Shown in pieces: positions 53,865 through 64,000 of a stretch of 64,000 bases of DNA. The notes below the pieces were generated by a model. The model was given only the letters and a program-made list of their open reading frames with translations. It ran no database searches and was not told the DNA's origin. Each line of letters opens with the position of its first letter. Position 1 is the first letter of the stretch. This stretch comes from Taeniopygia guttata. Taxonomy: Eukaryota > Chordata > Aves > Passeriformes > Estrildidae. The stretch covers positions 19,875,001 to 19,939,000 of the forward strand of contig NC_133036.1 of NCBI RefSeq assembly GCF_048771995.1, written 5' to 3'. A program made the position numbers and the translations under genes.

Positions 53865-54494
53865 TGTTATGTGTAGCAGATATAATTTGCGCCATTTCTA
53901 ATATGATATATGTGATATTGAATATTTGTTAGAGTATACATGTTTGTATTAAGATTCCCCCTCCTCACAGGCGCAGGTGAGACCGGGTGTAGATTGGAAA
54001 CTGATTTACAAGTAAGAAGGTACAGCTCGCCAGGAGATGGGCCATGGCTGGGGAGATACAGAAACCCCAGGTGCTGATCGTTAGTGTGAAGGACCCGAGA
54101 TGGATATCATGGAAATCCTGAGGCAGATACATGTGAATGCAGCGTTCCCGTAAATTTCATCAAAGGATTCAACAAACTCCAGACTGTGATTTGTTCTCCC
54201 TCATCACCAAAAAGGAAAATCTTATTAACATATGGACTCTGAATAGAAGAAAAGACTGATTGCTGAAATCTTGGCCTCAGGCGGAATTTTCCCTATAAAA
54301 ACCGCTTGTGCCAGGATGGAGGTGTGTGGGCATGGAGGAAAACCTCTGCTGAGGCTGACTCCTTGTTGCACACCCAGGGCCGACCCCGGGCTCGGCTCTG
54401 TTCTTTCCTTCTGGCTGGCTAGATAGAATTTGATTGTAAAATAAATATTTTATTTTTCATATTAATTTGGCTGGACAAATTTTCATTTATAACA
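53865..54494 (+). mobile_element. Solo LTR of an endogenous retrovirus (4 bp target duplication)
   Basis: A 630 bp element starts TGTTAT and ends ATAACA, a perfect 6 bp inverted terminus, flanked on both sides by GGAA. A TATAAAA box (54294-54300) and AATAAA (54440-54445) lie in the order and spacing of a plus-oriented LTR (U3-R-U5). No internal retroviral sequence adjoins it, so it is a solo LTR left by recombination. A 4 bp duplication is typical of class I (gammaretrovirus-like) elements. Intact termini and duplication suggest a fairly recent insertion. Confidence 0.85.
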
Positions 54495-57400
54495 GGAATA
54501 TCCTGCCGGAGCCAGTGCTGCATCTCCCGTAATTCTAATGGCTTCTTCCTGCCAGGATTCCTTGTACCATGAACTGACTGATGCTGAAAGAACTGAAGTG
54601 CACAAGGAGCAAAGTGGAAATTCCAAAAGGTGAGCTGCAAGAGGAACAGAGGAATTGCCTGTTGTTAGGGGTGTAAGAAGGCTCCAAGGTTTTGCAGAGA
54701 AAGTTTTGGGTAAGAGTGAGCCACGGGAGCCTGCTTTTGTGGCACACAGCTTGCTTTGGTTTGTGAGGGGAGTCAGCATCCTAAGAAAATTATTTATAGT
54801 GCGGGAAGAGACTCATCCAGAGTGGGATTGCTTGGTTGCAACTGCTTTACTCTGGTTAAAAAAAAACCCTAAAAATCTTTAAATGTATTATTTGTGTTCA
54901 ATAATAAATCTTCCTAAAGGAGAATAACTACAGTAATTTATTGCCATGTCAAATATGAGACAAGCCACAGAGACAGTATCAAAGATTAAACAATAACATT
55001 CCCTTAGAGAAACAACTGATAGCATGATTATACATGGGAATTAATCGTCCAGAGAAGTATTGATGGGGGATTGCAGTGCTATTGGGGGGAAGGTAAATAG
55101 AAGTAATTATGGGAAAAATGATCCAGGATTTTAGCAGATAGACTCCCACTTTCACCTCCTAAAAAAGAAAAAACCTCCCATTAGCTGCTCAGCATAAGTA
55201 AACAAAAATTTTATTGATGCAGAAAAATTGCTGGAGATTTCATATACCAAACCTGGCTGTGGAATCTGGCCTGGATGTATTTTTTTATCTGGCTATGTGC
55301 CAGCTGTACAGATACAGAATTTATTTCCTGATGAAATCAGGGATAACAAAATTTTTTCTTTTGAGTATTCTGTGGAGTGAGTATGTGTTTTAGGAAGTGC
55401 AGCGCTGTTTACAAGGATAGATGTTATCCGAGAGTTCTCAGTAAGGTTTGCTCTTTTCCTTTGGGAGACACCTCTCGATGTTTTGCAGTCACAATAAGTT
55501 TACAAAGAGGACAATGGCTCCAAGCCAATGTGTGCTGTCATCGGCTGATGCTTGAGACTGAGAGAACCAACTAGAAACAGACACATGACAGCAGGGAATT
55601 GGCAGGTAGAGGAGTATTGTTAATTTTCTGGAAGCACTTGACTCTTAGCTGAGGCTCTTTATGGGCGTTTAGAATAGACAGCCAAGAAATGTACTGAGTT
55701 TTTACCAAGTATCTTGTGCCAAAAATCAAGACTGAATTTTCTGAGAATTAATCTGATGCTGTAGTGTTAAATCAAAGGTTATGGACAAATGTCCTATTTA
55801 ATACTCAGTGCAAAGAAGTTTTGGGTATGGGATATGTTCAGGGGATAAGGCTTTTGTGCTAGAACGCAAATTCCCAAAGCTTTACAAAATTTGAATTGTG
55901 TTTCTCATTTATACATGTTTTTAGCTATCTCTGTTGGTAAGGTGACCAACACACCCTCACTGGCTTTCCATGGCCTTGTTTTTTCAGAGTTTTGCAAATT
56001 CTGCCTTTGAGAGATGCAAATACCACAGCAGTGGCAGTTTAAATCCTGGCTGCAGGGATTAACACCTGAACTGGAAATAGTGGCAGGTAAATTATTGGTA
56101 ATTTTGGCTGACTTTAAAGGTAAAAGAATAATCAACTTCATTGTCAGCATGATGAGAAGGTGAGGCTGGGGTGTGAAGTTGCCCCACACACCGTCAGGCT
56201 TGTGGTCATAAATTTAATATCAAATAGCAATGAAATGGAATTGGTGATAACTGCTGTCAAGTGGGGAGGAAGGAGGCTGCAGTGAGTGCTTTCAGATCTT
56301 TAAAAACTTGGGACAAATTTGGGATGATCCTCTAAACAGGAAGGGCCTGGCTTAGGAGATTTATCTTTTATTTTTTCCAGTTGTGGAAGCCACCTGGAAT
56401 ATCTACACTCTGACTATTTGGGAGATTCCTGTGGTGCCACTCAGTGTGAGCACTGATATTTGGACCTGTTTTGCTTTATAGAAGTTTACAGCTTCAAATG
56501 ACTTCAAACAGGTACAATACTCTGCTGCACTGGTATTGAGGTGGTGTGGTTGAGTTCAAGACACCCCATTTATCCACACATTCTCAGGGATTCCTTGGCT
56601 ATCCCAAGTCCTGTCTGTTTTATCTATTGTTTCTCACCAGTGTGAATCTTTCAGGTTTTTTAAATGCTTTTAATCTAACTGAACCAAGTCCCTCATACAG
56701 ACAAGTTATAATGCAACAGTGCTTTTATTTGAAGAAATTAATGAGTCCCCTTAGCCCAGCTCCTAACACAAAATGTACTTGATAGACTTCTCCTCTGGCA
56801 CCTTTTTCAGTTTGATACTGCAAGTCTGATCCTCCAGACTACTACTGACTTACTACTGTGACAAACAACAGCAGAATGAGATACTGCTTTGATATAAATC
56901 CTTAGAGTTTGAATTTTTTTTTTTGGGGGGAGGTGAAAAGAGATATTTATATTACTTTTGGCAAAAAACCACATTGTAATTTTTCTTCTCTTATCCAAAA
57001 CCATCTTCTTTTGATAAACTGTGCATTTCTCCAAGTAAAAATGCTATGGTTTTCCTTCAGAATAGAAGTATCTGCAAATATATGTGAAACCCATAAATAC
57101 ACCACTAACAGAGTGTTAACACTTTTGTTTTGAGGTAAATTGTATCCATTCCCATGAAACTGCAAATTATAAACAATATACACATAAATATGCATATTTT
57201 ATATCCAATCCTCTGAATATGAATGATGTTGGATGTACACACCATGGCTTCTATCCATGATAGGAGCTGTGTGCTACTGTACAAAACTGGCACAGGGCTG
57301 GCAAAACACTGACTTTAGAGTGAGCACCAGCACAGAATTCCTGGACTGTCCATTCGGTGTCAGACAATAAATTAGCATTTTGAAAAATCCCTTAAATATC

Positions 57401-58745
57401 ACAATATATTACTGTACTCAGTGCTCCTGCATCTCACCAAACCAATTGGAAAGTAACTGAAGGAGGTGTAGAACAGCCTGACTTTTTGGGTGCATATTGT
57501 TCTTTCCCAGTCCTGCTAACCTGTCTTGAAGGGACAGTGACCCCTCTCTAACTTGGCCATAAGTAATGGGGAGGTTTCAGCTGGGTCAGAGCTTGGCAGG
57601 GTGAAATGTGCAGACGTGCCCTGGGAGCTTGGCTCACCCAACATGCAGCCCTTCATTAGGAGTGGCTTCTCCCTTCCTCAGTGCCTTTCCCCTGCTTGTA
57701 CCTCAGAGGAGAGGGAAGGGAAGCACCTCCACACAAATGAGTCTCTTCTCTCCACACTTTCCTGAGTTTGGTGGTGATGATGGGGTCTTGTTCTGTTTCC
57801 TTTTGTCCTGAAGGCACATCAGCTCTGGTGAGGCTGCAATGGCCTCTGGAACTGATGGGCTTTGAGATGATTTTAGAGCTGGATCCTGCTAAGATAACCA
57901 AACCTCTTCCCCTGGTTTCCAATGTATCATCTCAATAAAGATGATAATTCATGTTATGACTGATGAGGATGAGACATGGAGTGGTTTTGTTTCCCAGGCT
58001 GAAAAGTGCACGAGCAGCTCCTGAAGGAGTGCTGGTGTGTTGTTCTGGAAAGATTTTGTGTCTAGAATCATCCACCTCTTCATCCCTGCCAGCCTGGGAT
58101 TCTCCCTCCCGAGGGCAGGGAGGGCTTGGTGCTGCCTTGCTGAACTAGAGCTGAAGCACATGGACAGAATAGGAGGGCTCCTTGTACCCCCTGTCAGTTA
58201 AACTGTTTGGGATGGTGATCCAGCACCTCCCAGCACCCTAAAATGCACTGCACTGACACAGGGTACAGGGCTGGGAAGGAGCAGTGGTAAGGCCAGTTTA
58301 GGATTGTGCACAGCACCCTCTGTAATCCTTTGGTCTTCAAATGATTGCAGCAAAGCATTTCAAGCACCAAATCAACTTAATGCATGTTTCTGATATCCTT
58401 CCTTTCTCAGTCCCTTGGATTATGCAGTCTCTTTATCCAGAGAAGGTGAGTGACAGATGTCAGGAAGGAGCAGATACACAAAATCAGTACAATGATCCAT
58501 GATTTTGTTGATTCTGCCTTTATGAACAGCTCCTGTTTGAAGATGGTTTAGTCTGGCCAAGACTGACCAGCTGGACCCTGCCCTTGCTGCTACCCTGAGA
58601 AATAAATCTCTGGAAATCAGAAGAAACTGCACTGCTTGTTTCTGTGGCACAGGAAAGGAGAAAGAGAGGTGTAGAACAAAAAAGAAATTTGGGAAAGGGT
58701 TTGGATGACAGGAGCATCCCTGCAGACAGGGGGAGAGGGATGTTA

Positions 58746-58793
58746 CTCACGCATTGAATCCGAGGGCCCACAGGAGTTGAACCTTAAATTAAC
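58746..58793 (-). CDS. Candidate upstream BEAN1 exon (weak)
   Basis: After a pyrimidine-rich ACATTTCTTTTTAG, the minus strand gives 48 nt reading (V)NLRFNSCGPSDSM and one base, then GTGAGT. The phase (1) is right for joining to the transmembrane exon. I cannot match it to a known BEAN1 N-terminus, so it is a proposal only. Confidence 0.2.
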
Positions 58794-61405
58794 TAAAAAG
58801 AAATGTCTCTGTAGGATTCAGATTTCACTGGATCCTGAGGAAGGCTGAAACTTCACTTAGGCTTGATAAATGCCAGGGTGTCATCTGCTTATGGGACTAA
58901 AAGAAAGCAATGAGGATGCTCAGAACAGGGCAGGCTGTTTGTCCTTTTGTATTTCTCTTATAGAAAAGTCGAGAAATGAGTGGAGTAGTATAGGAAAAGG
59001 AATTTTCAGTTCAGAAGGCCCAGGAGCATGTTTGGTTCTCTCAAACACAGTTCTGTTCTTCAGGCTTTTCTGCTTTCCACACAGAAAATTAAACTGCCTC
59101 TTAAGCTACAATGGATATTCAATAATAACTCTATAGGGAGTGCTTCAAACTTTTACCTCTTATCCTCTTATCTGCCGGAATTGACAGCAGTTATTTGACA
59201 AAGTCAATGAATAAATATTTTTTTCCTGTCAGTTACTGCACCAATGACATTTTAACAGTCTCCAAAGCAGATGATCTTCATTATTATTTCTAAATTTGAG
59301 GTAAATCTTCCTATACAAATGGTTGACTAATCTTGCCTGTTCATTGCTGCTGTGGGAGATACCTCAGCATAATCCAAGGCCCCACAAATGCCATTGACCA
59401 GGCAGCACCTGTGAATTCACACTCAGTTTCTCTGTCACTCTCTGCAGTTCCAAGAATCTTTGAACTTTTTTACTGCACACATACCTTCTAATCAGAATTA
59501 TAACTTTTCAGTGATTAATAGTAAAAAATGAAAACCTTATTCAGACCTGAGACTGTGCTAGGGATGGCTCAGTTTTATCTGAATGTGGGACATCCTTCCA
59601 GGTACAAAAGCTTCCCATAACCTTGAGGAGCTCCTCCAAGGCAGACAGGGTGGCCTCTCCCCTGAAACAGCGAACTCTGCTTTTCATCCTGTCTTATGCC
59701 TATCTGATAATGACTTTCTCTCTTCTTGCACTGACATCCTTATTATAGAGCCAGAATGAGGAAGATTGGATCACCAGCAGCCTGCAAATTGAGAATGTCA
59801 GAAGCAAAGAGAATGTGGCTGCAGAAGGGCTCAGGAAATAAATCTTTTCAGCTGCTGTGGCTTTAGGGTATTATGTTGATGTCACAGCAGCTTGTATAGG
59901 TGCTGTTTCAAATTAACAGGAAAAATCTTCCCATTTTCAGATCCATGGTCTCTTTTATCAACATGATGAATACCACTGCAGGGAAACAAATCACTCTGCA
60001 AATATAACAGCCCACTTTCTGATGGACAAGGAATATTTTCCCCTATTTACTCATATTCAAACAACTTGGAACTAATACAGTTTTATAAGCAGGACCCAAA
60101 GCTATTACTTTTCTCAGAAACTCTGTATTGGGGCTTGGAAATAGGTATGATGAGAATTCTTTTATATCCATTAAAATAAGGTTACCTTCATAAGTTCAGA
60201 TCCAACCTAGCTTGGTAGTGACTTGAATAGGGCAAACCCCTTTTTTTATTTTTTTTTTTTTAATTGTGGGAAACTCCAGGTTTTTTCCACTGGCTCTATT
60301 AGTCATCTTTAGCAATCCTTACCCTGCTCACAGGGTTCAAAGCTCTATAATGAAGATCCATCTGCAACTAAATGTTGAGGCTGAACTGAGCTTCAGGAAC
60401 CAGATCCACCTTCTGTACACAACCCCAGCACTCCTCCTACAGTGCTTGTGTCCTTGTGCTGTTTCTTATTTAGGGCTTTTCTTATCAAAATTAATCCTGT
60501 TTCTTTTTCCAGCTTCCTTGCCAGTCTTCAGTAAGAGTAATCTACTGAAAAAGCACATAGAGGAATGACTGATTGCTTAGAAAATAATGATGACTGAAAT
60601 ACTGATCCAGGGAGTTGTGTAAGGAACATGGTGCTGAGATAGAAACTTGTTAACAAACACTGGGATCTCAGGATCTTCCTTTAGGAGGTGGTATCACATG
60701 TGACCTATCCCGGCCTTTCTTTCAAGGTGACATGAATTTAAAAAAATAATTAAAATGGTTTGCAGTGGTGTTCTGCACTCCCACATGAGTTATGGTGATG
60801 GTGTTGCAGAGTACATAAACCTCTAGTGTGATTTACATCATCATTTGTATCTGTGAAAGCTCCAGTAGTATCTGCCTGCATAAATCAAGGGGTTTTCTCA
60901 TACCATTAAGAAATTATTTAATTCCTTCAGATTTCATCTGAACAGGACTAGGATGTCTGCTTAGACAGATGCAGGGGTGTCAATAGTGGCAAATCAGACA
61001 TTGATTCTGGAGACAATTTCAGTCACCTGTGTTCTTTGTTGCTAAAGGAGCCACTGAAACACAAGGGCACAGAGAGATCTGTGGAAATGAAACACTCAAA
61101 CATTACCATTCAAAAGCCTGGGGGGAAATCCCTGTTGCTACTGTAGAGCATCCATTTGGTGCAAGGATTGTCACTGGGAGTGCAGGACTGGCCACAGGCC
61201 CAGGGCCGTTCCCTGATGTCTGCAGTGTCCGGGGGTGTTTGATGCACACCGTGCCCTGAGTGTGTCCAGCAGGGCTGAGCCAGGCTGGCAGGGCAGAGGA
61301 CACCCACCCCGAGGGGCTGCAAAGCTGGCAGGGAGAGCTGACAGGCTGTGGGGTGTCTCCTGGGGCAGCAGAGCACTCTGCTCCTTGCACACAGAGCTCC
61401 TGTTA

Positions 61406-62063
61406 TGTCGGAACTCAAAATGTCCCTCAGACATTTTTAGAGGTTCCAGGCCTTGGTCAGAAGCATTTTAGACCCTGGCAAGCAGCTGAAAACAGCTGTG
61501 ATCTTGAGTTTGAACCATGGAATGAATTACCAACTTTGAAGGTAGAATAAGCGGTCACAGAGAGTTCGATGGTATAGTAAAAGTAGTCACAAATTAGAGG
61601 GTAAAATTTTTTACTATTGTACAGGGGGGTTTTAACACCTGTACAGGGGGGTTTTACTTTGTACAGGGGGGTCAGGAGTTCTAAGATGGAGGAAAGTGGG
61701 CCTGATCCTGTTCTTCCTCCTTCTTCTTCCTTACCTCCATGTTCTTGGTGATGTTGGCATTTTTCTATTGGTTTAGGCTGGGGACACACTGTTTAACGTA
61801 GATGATAGATATTGGCACATTATTGTAAATATAGCACACGTAATTTCTGGTATATAATGTTTGTACCATCCCACTGAGGGCAGAGCCCCACACGCTGCCC
61901 TGCAGGACAGAGCTGCGGCAGGGCAGCAGAACATGTTATAGATAAGCAAAAATAAACAACCTTGAAACCAGCACAGACGAATTATGGCTTCTTCTTTGGC
62001 AACGGGGCAGAAAGACAGAGACTTTCTACATCTCAGAATCACCAATACCCACAGATTCCGACA
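61406..62063 (+). mobile_element. Solo LTR of an endogenous retrovirus (6 bp target duplication)
   Basis: A 658 bp element starts TGTCGGAA and ends TTCCGACA, an 8 bp perfect inverted terminus, flanked by CTGTTA on each side (61400-61405 and 62064-62069). TATATAAT at 61851 and AATAAA at 61951-61956 fit a plus-oriented LTR. A 6 bp duplication is typical of class II (alpha/beta-like) avian elements. It carries three copies of a gtacagggggg block at 61618-61672. No internal region remains. It looks young by its intact ends. Confidence 0.9.
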
Positions 62064-64000
62064 CTGTTACAGGCTCCACACAGTCCCTTCCTCTAAATAA
62101 TGTAATGATGGTGCTTTTCATTTGAGGTGGCAGGGGAAAGACTTTAAAACCAACTAAAAGCTCCTCCTGAGCCAAGTGTAGCCTTTAGGAAAGGACATTT
62201 ATTCACCTCCAATATAAACTGCAGTGTGTATATGTGAATATTTAAAATAGGAAACGCAGTTCCCACTTGCAGGCCTGTTTCAGCAGAGTTACCACAAACA
62301 TCTGCATCAGCTCCAGCAGCTCTGTGTGCTGGGAGTCAGAAGGGCTCTGAGCTGTCCCCAGAGAGAAGGCAAGCAGAGAAAGACAGATTTACAGATCCCT
62401 GAGAATCAGCTGTGCTTGCTGCACTGTTCCCTCTCCAGGCAGCTGACAGTCCAGGCTGTAGGTATTCCAAACTGTTCTTAAAGGGAAGATAATGTTGTTC
62501 TCAAAGACGATTTAAACAAGGGAATATTTCTAAAGGAACAGGAATTGCAGTGTGCATTGTTCTGCATTGCCACCCAGTCAGACTGAGAGAGAGTCAAAAT
62601 TCAGGGATGCAGAGTCAGGCTGGAGCAAGAATTTGGGCTTTTTCTGTAAACACACTGTTCTGGAGATTATACTACATTTAAATAATTATACATGATGGGA
62701 AAGTTGATTAAATTTCGAATTCAAAGGATTTATAAATCCCTTTGTAATGAATGGTGCTGCACATAGATGAGAACCCCTGTGATGTCCTCAGAGCACCCTG
62801 GACAATGCCTTAACCTGGAATACTGGCTGGGTTTTGTGGCCTTTTGAACAAAAGGCACCAGAAAATGGTTCAGTCCCAGAAAATGAGTGTGCCCAGCAGG
62901 GGTGTTTCTAATAAAACTGTCTAAATCAAAGCTCTTGTAGGGATACTGCCTGGAAGCATCCAGGGATACCTTCCAGCTCCCACCTTCCTGAAGTTGAGTC
63001 TGCGTTAAAGGTCCCTAACTATTGCTGCTTTCTAATAATATTCCCAGTGGAAATGTGTCCGTTAAATTGTTCCCATTTACCCACTGGAAAAAAAATAGAG
63101 AATTTTGGAACAAAGTTATGGGATTCTTGGTAGAGAAACTAGTATCTAGGCTGATATTCTATCCCCTTTCAAGTGCATAAGTAGACACGTGGAGAAAGAA
63201 CTTTGTAATAGAAAAGGAAATAATTTCTGTCCCTGTTGTCCTGATCACACATGACCACAAAGGGATTTTAATCCACATGCTTCCTAACAGCAAGGGCTTT
63301 TACATTGTGGGTTACCAAATTTGAAAAAAATGGAACCCCTATTTCAGTTTCCTCTCACCTGCCTTAATTATGCATTTTAACTCCGTGCTGCAGATCAGGG
63401 TGACCTTGCTGGGTGCTTAATGAGGCTGAGAGGACCCACATGGTGTGGCCAGTTAAGCAGTTCTATCCAAATTACCTAAACATTCTTCTTCCCTACCTGA
63501 AGCCAATCTTGCATTACAGGAGAATCAGAATGTCCTTCAGTGTGAGGGCAATCTAAAGAATTTGCATCAGGAGATTGATAAACTCCATCTCAAAGAGATT
63601 GATAAACTCAGATTTGTAAATTGCATTCTCCAGCTCTTAGGGGCACTCAGAGGTGCTGGACCCACTGCTCTTCAGTTCTGGTGGGAATGGATGAACCTCT
63701 TCAGCTTCCAGTGCATGAACAATCAGACATTCAGTTTAAAACCAAGCTGAAATTTTCTATTCTTTGCATTAATAGACAAAGAGTTTTTTTGTGGGGTTTT
63801 AAAAAGTTTTTTTGTGAAGAAACAGCATGAAAATAGCTCCTATTTTATAGGACACTATAGAAATGCAGGTGTGTGAACTACAGAAAAGTGAGTGCTGCTC
63901 TGAAAAAGACTTGTTCATGGAAGTGATGGAGCACTGAAAGGAATAAAAGGGGGAAAATGGTGCTCCAGGGTCCCTAAGTGCTATCAAAGGCATGCACAGC

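Larger units (their letters stand above)
53698..64000 (-). other. Upstream BEAN1 region (intron or 5' flank)
   Basis: This stretch must hold the BEAN1 5' end or be intron leading to exons off the right edge. Apart from two solo LTRs and one weak candidate exon near 58.77 kb, I see only A/T-rich unique sequence. A short direct duplication of gagattgataaactc occurs at 63571-63612. Confidence 0.55.

Noticed and set aside
53018-53932. Frames of 119-296 codons rich in Pro/Arg/Ala on both strands
   Set aside because: They follow the C-rich array in the BEAN1 intron. Only 53506-53697 on the minus strand matches a known protein.
1-64000. tRNA or rRNA genes, or a bacterial-type operon
   Set aside because: I saw no cloverleaf or rRNA-like sequence, and the genes are intron-containing vertebrate genes.

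Overview
This is eukaryotic, vertebrate genomic DNA and almost certainly from a bird. It has spliced genes with GT-AG introns, GC-rich first exons, remnants of CR1 LINEs (the dominant avian LINE) and two solo retroviral LTRs. The genes form the conserved CMTM3 - CKLF - TK2 - BEAN1 block (human chromosome 16q21-q22). A songbird-like genome is my guess from the LTRs and the many GC-rich minisatellites; it is not proven.

Layout from left to right. (1) 1-10140, minus strand: the first two coding exons of CMTM3, separated by an 8.2 kb intron; later exons lie off the left edge. (2) 11024-13959, minus strand: a complete four-exon CKLF gene. (3) 14108/14168-25669, plus strand: a complete ten-exon TK2 gene (mitochondrial thymidine kinase 2), head to head with CKLF across about 150-210 bp of CpG-rich DNA; poly(A) signal at 26011. 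(4) 30366-34231, minus strand: a two-exon gene for a SPATA2-family protein with a PUB-type N-terminal region. I know of no human protein-coding gene at this position. Its upstream region carries a triple GAAA repeat that reads as an interferon-stimulated response element (ISRE). (5) 40373-53697, minus strand: three exons of BEAN1 (brain-expressed, associated with NEDD4), with the transmembrane segment and two PPxY motifs; the 5' end is unresolved, with a weak candidate exon near 58.77 kb. The rest is intron or intergenic sequence.

Repeats. Tandem arrays sit near the GC-rich 5' exons of all five genes: 26 bp units in CMTM3 intron 1, 53 bp in CKLF intron 2, 36 bp in TK2 intron 1, C-rich arrays just inside the introns of the SPATA2-like gene and BEAN1. 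Further arrays are a roughly 0.8 kb TTGGG/CTGGG pentamer array upstream of the SPATA2-like gene, and 22 bp and 24 bp arrays at 38.4-39.7 kb. Most long open frames without a spliced-gene match fall in these arrays and are not genes. CR1 remnants lie at 7.4, 18.05-18.55, 26.15-26.58 and 29.06-29.39 kb. Two solo LTRs of different families, both with intact termini and target duplications, lie at 53865-54494 and 61406-62063.

Functionally the block is not an operon. TK2 phosphorylates deoxypyrimidines in mitochondria; CKLF and CMTM3 are four-pass MARVEL-family membrane proteins linked to trafficking and immune signalling; BEAN1 is a membrane adaptor for NEDD4-type ubiquitin ligases; SPATA2 relatives bridge CYLD to the linear-ubiquitin machinery. 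The most interesting item is the SPATA2-like gene with its apparent interferon-type promoter.
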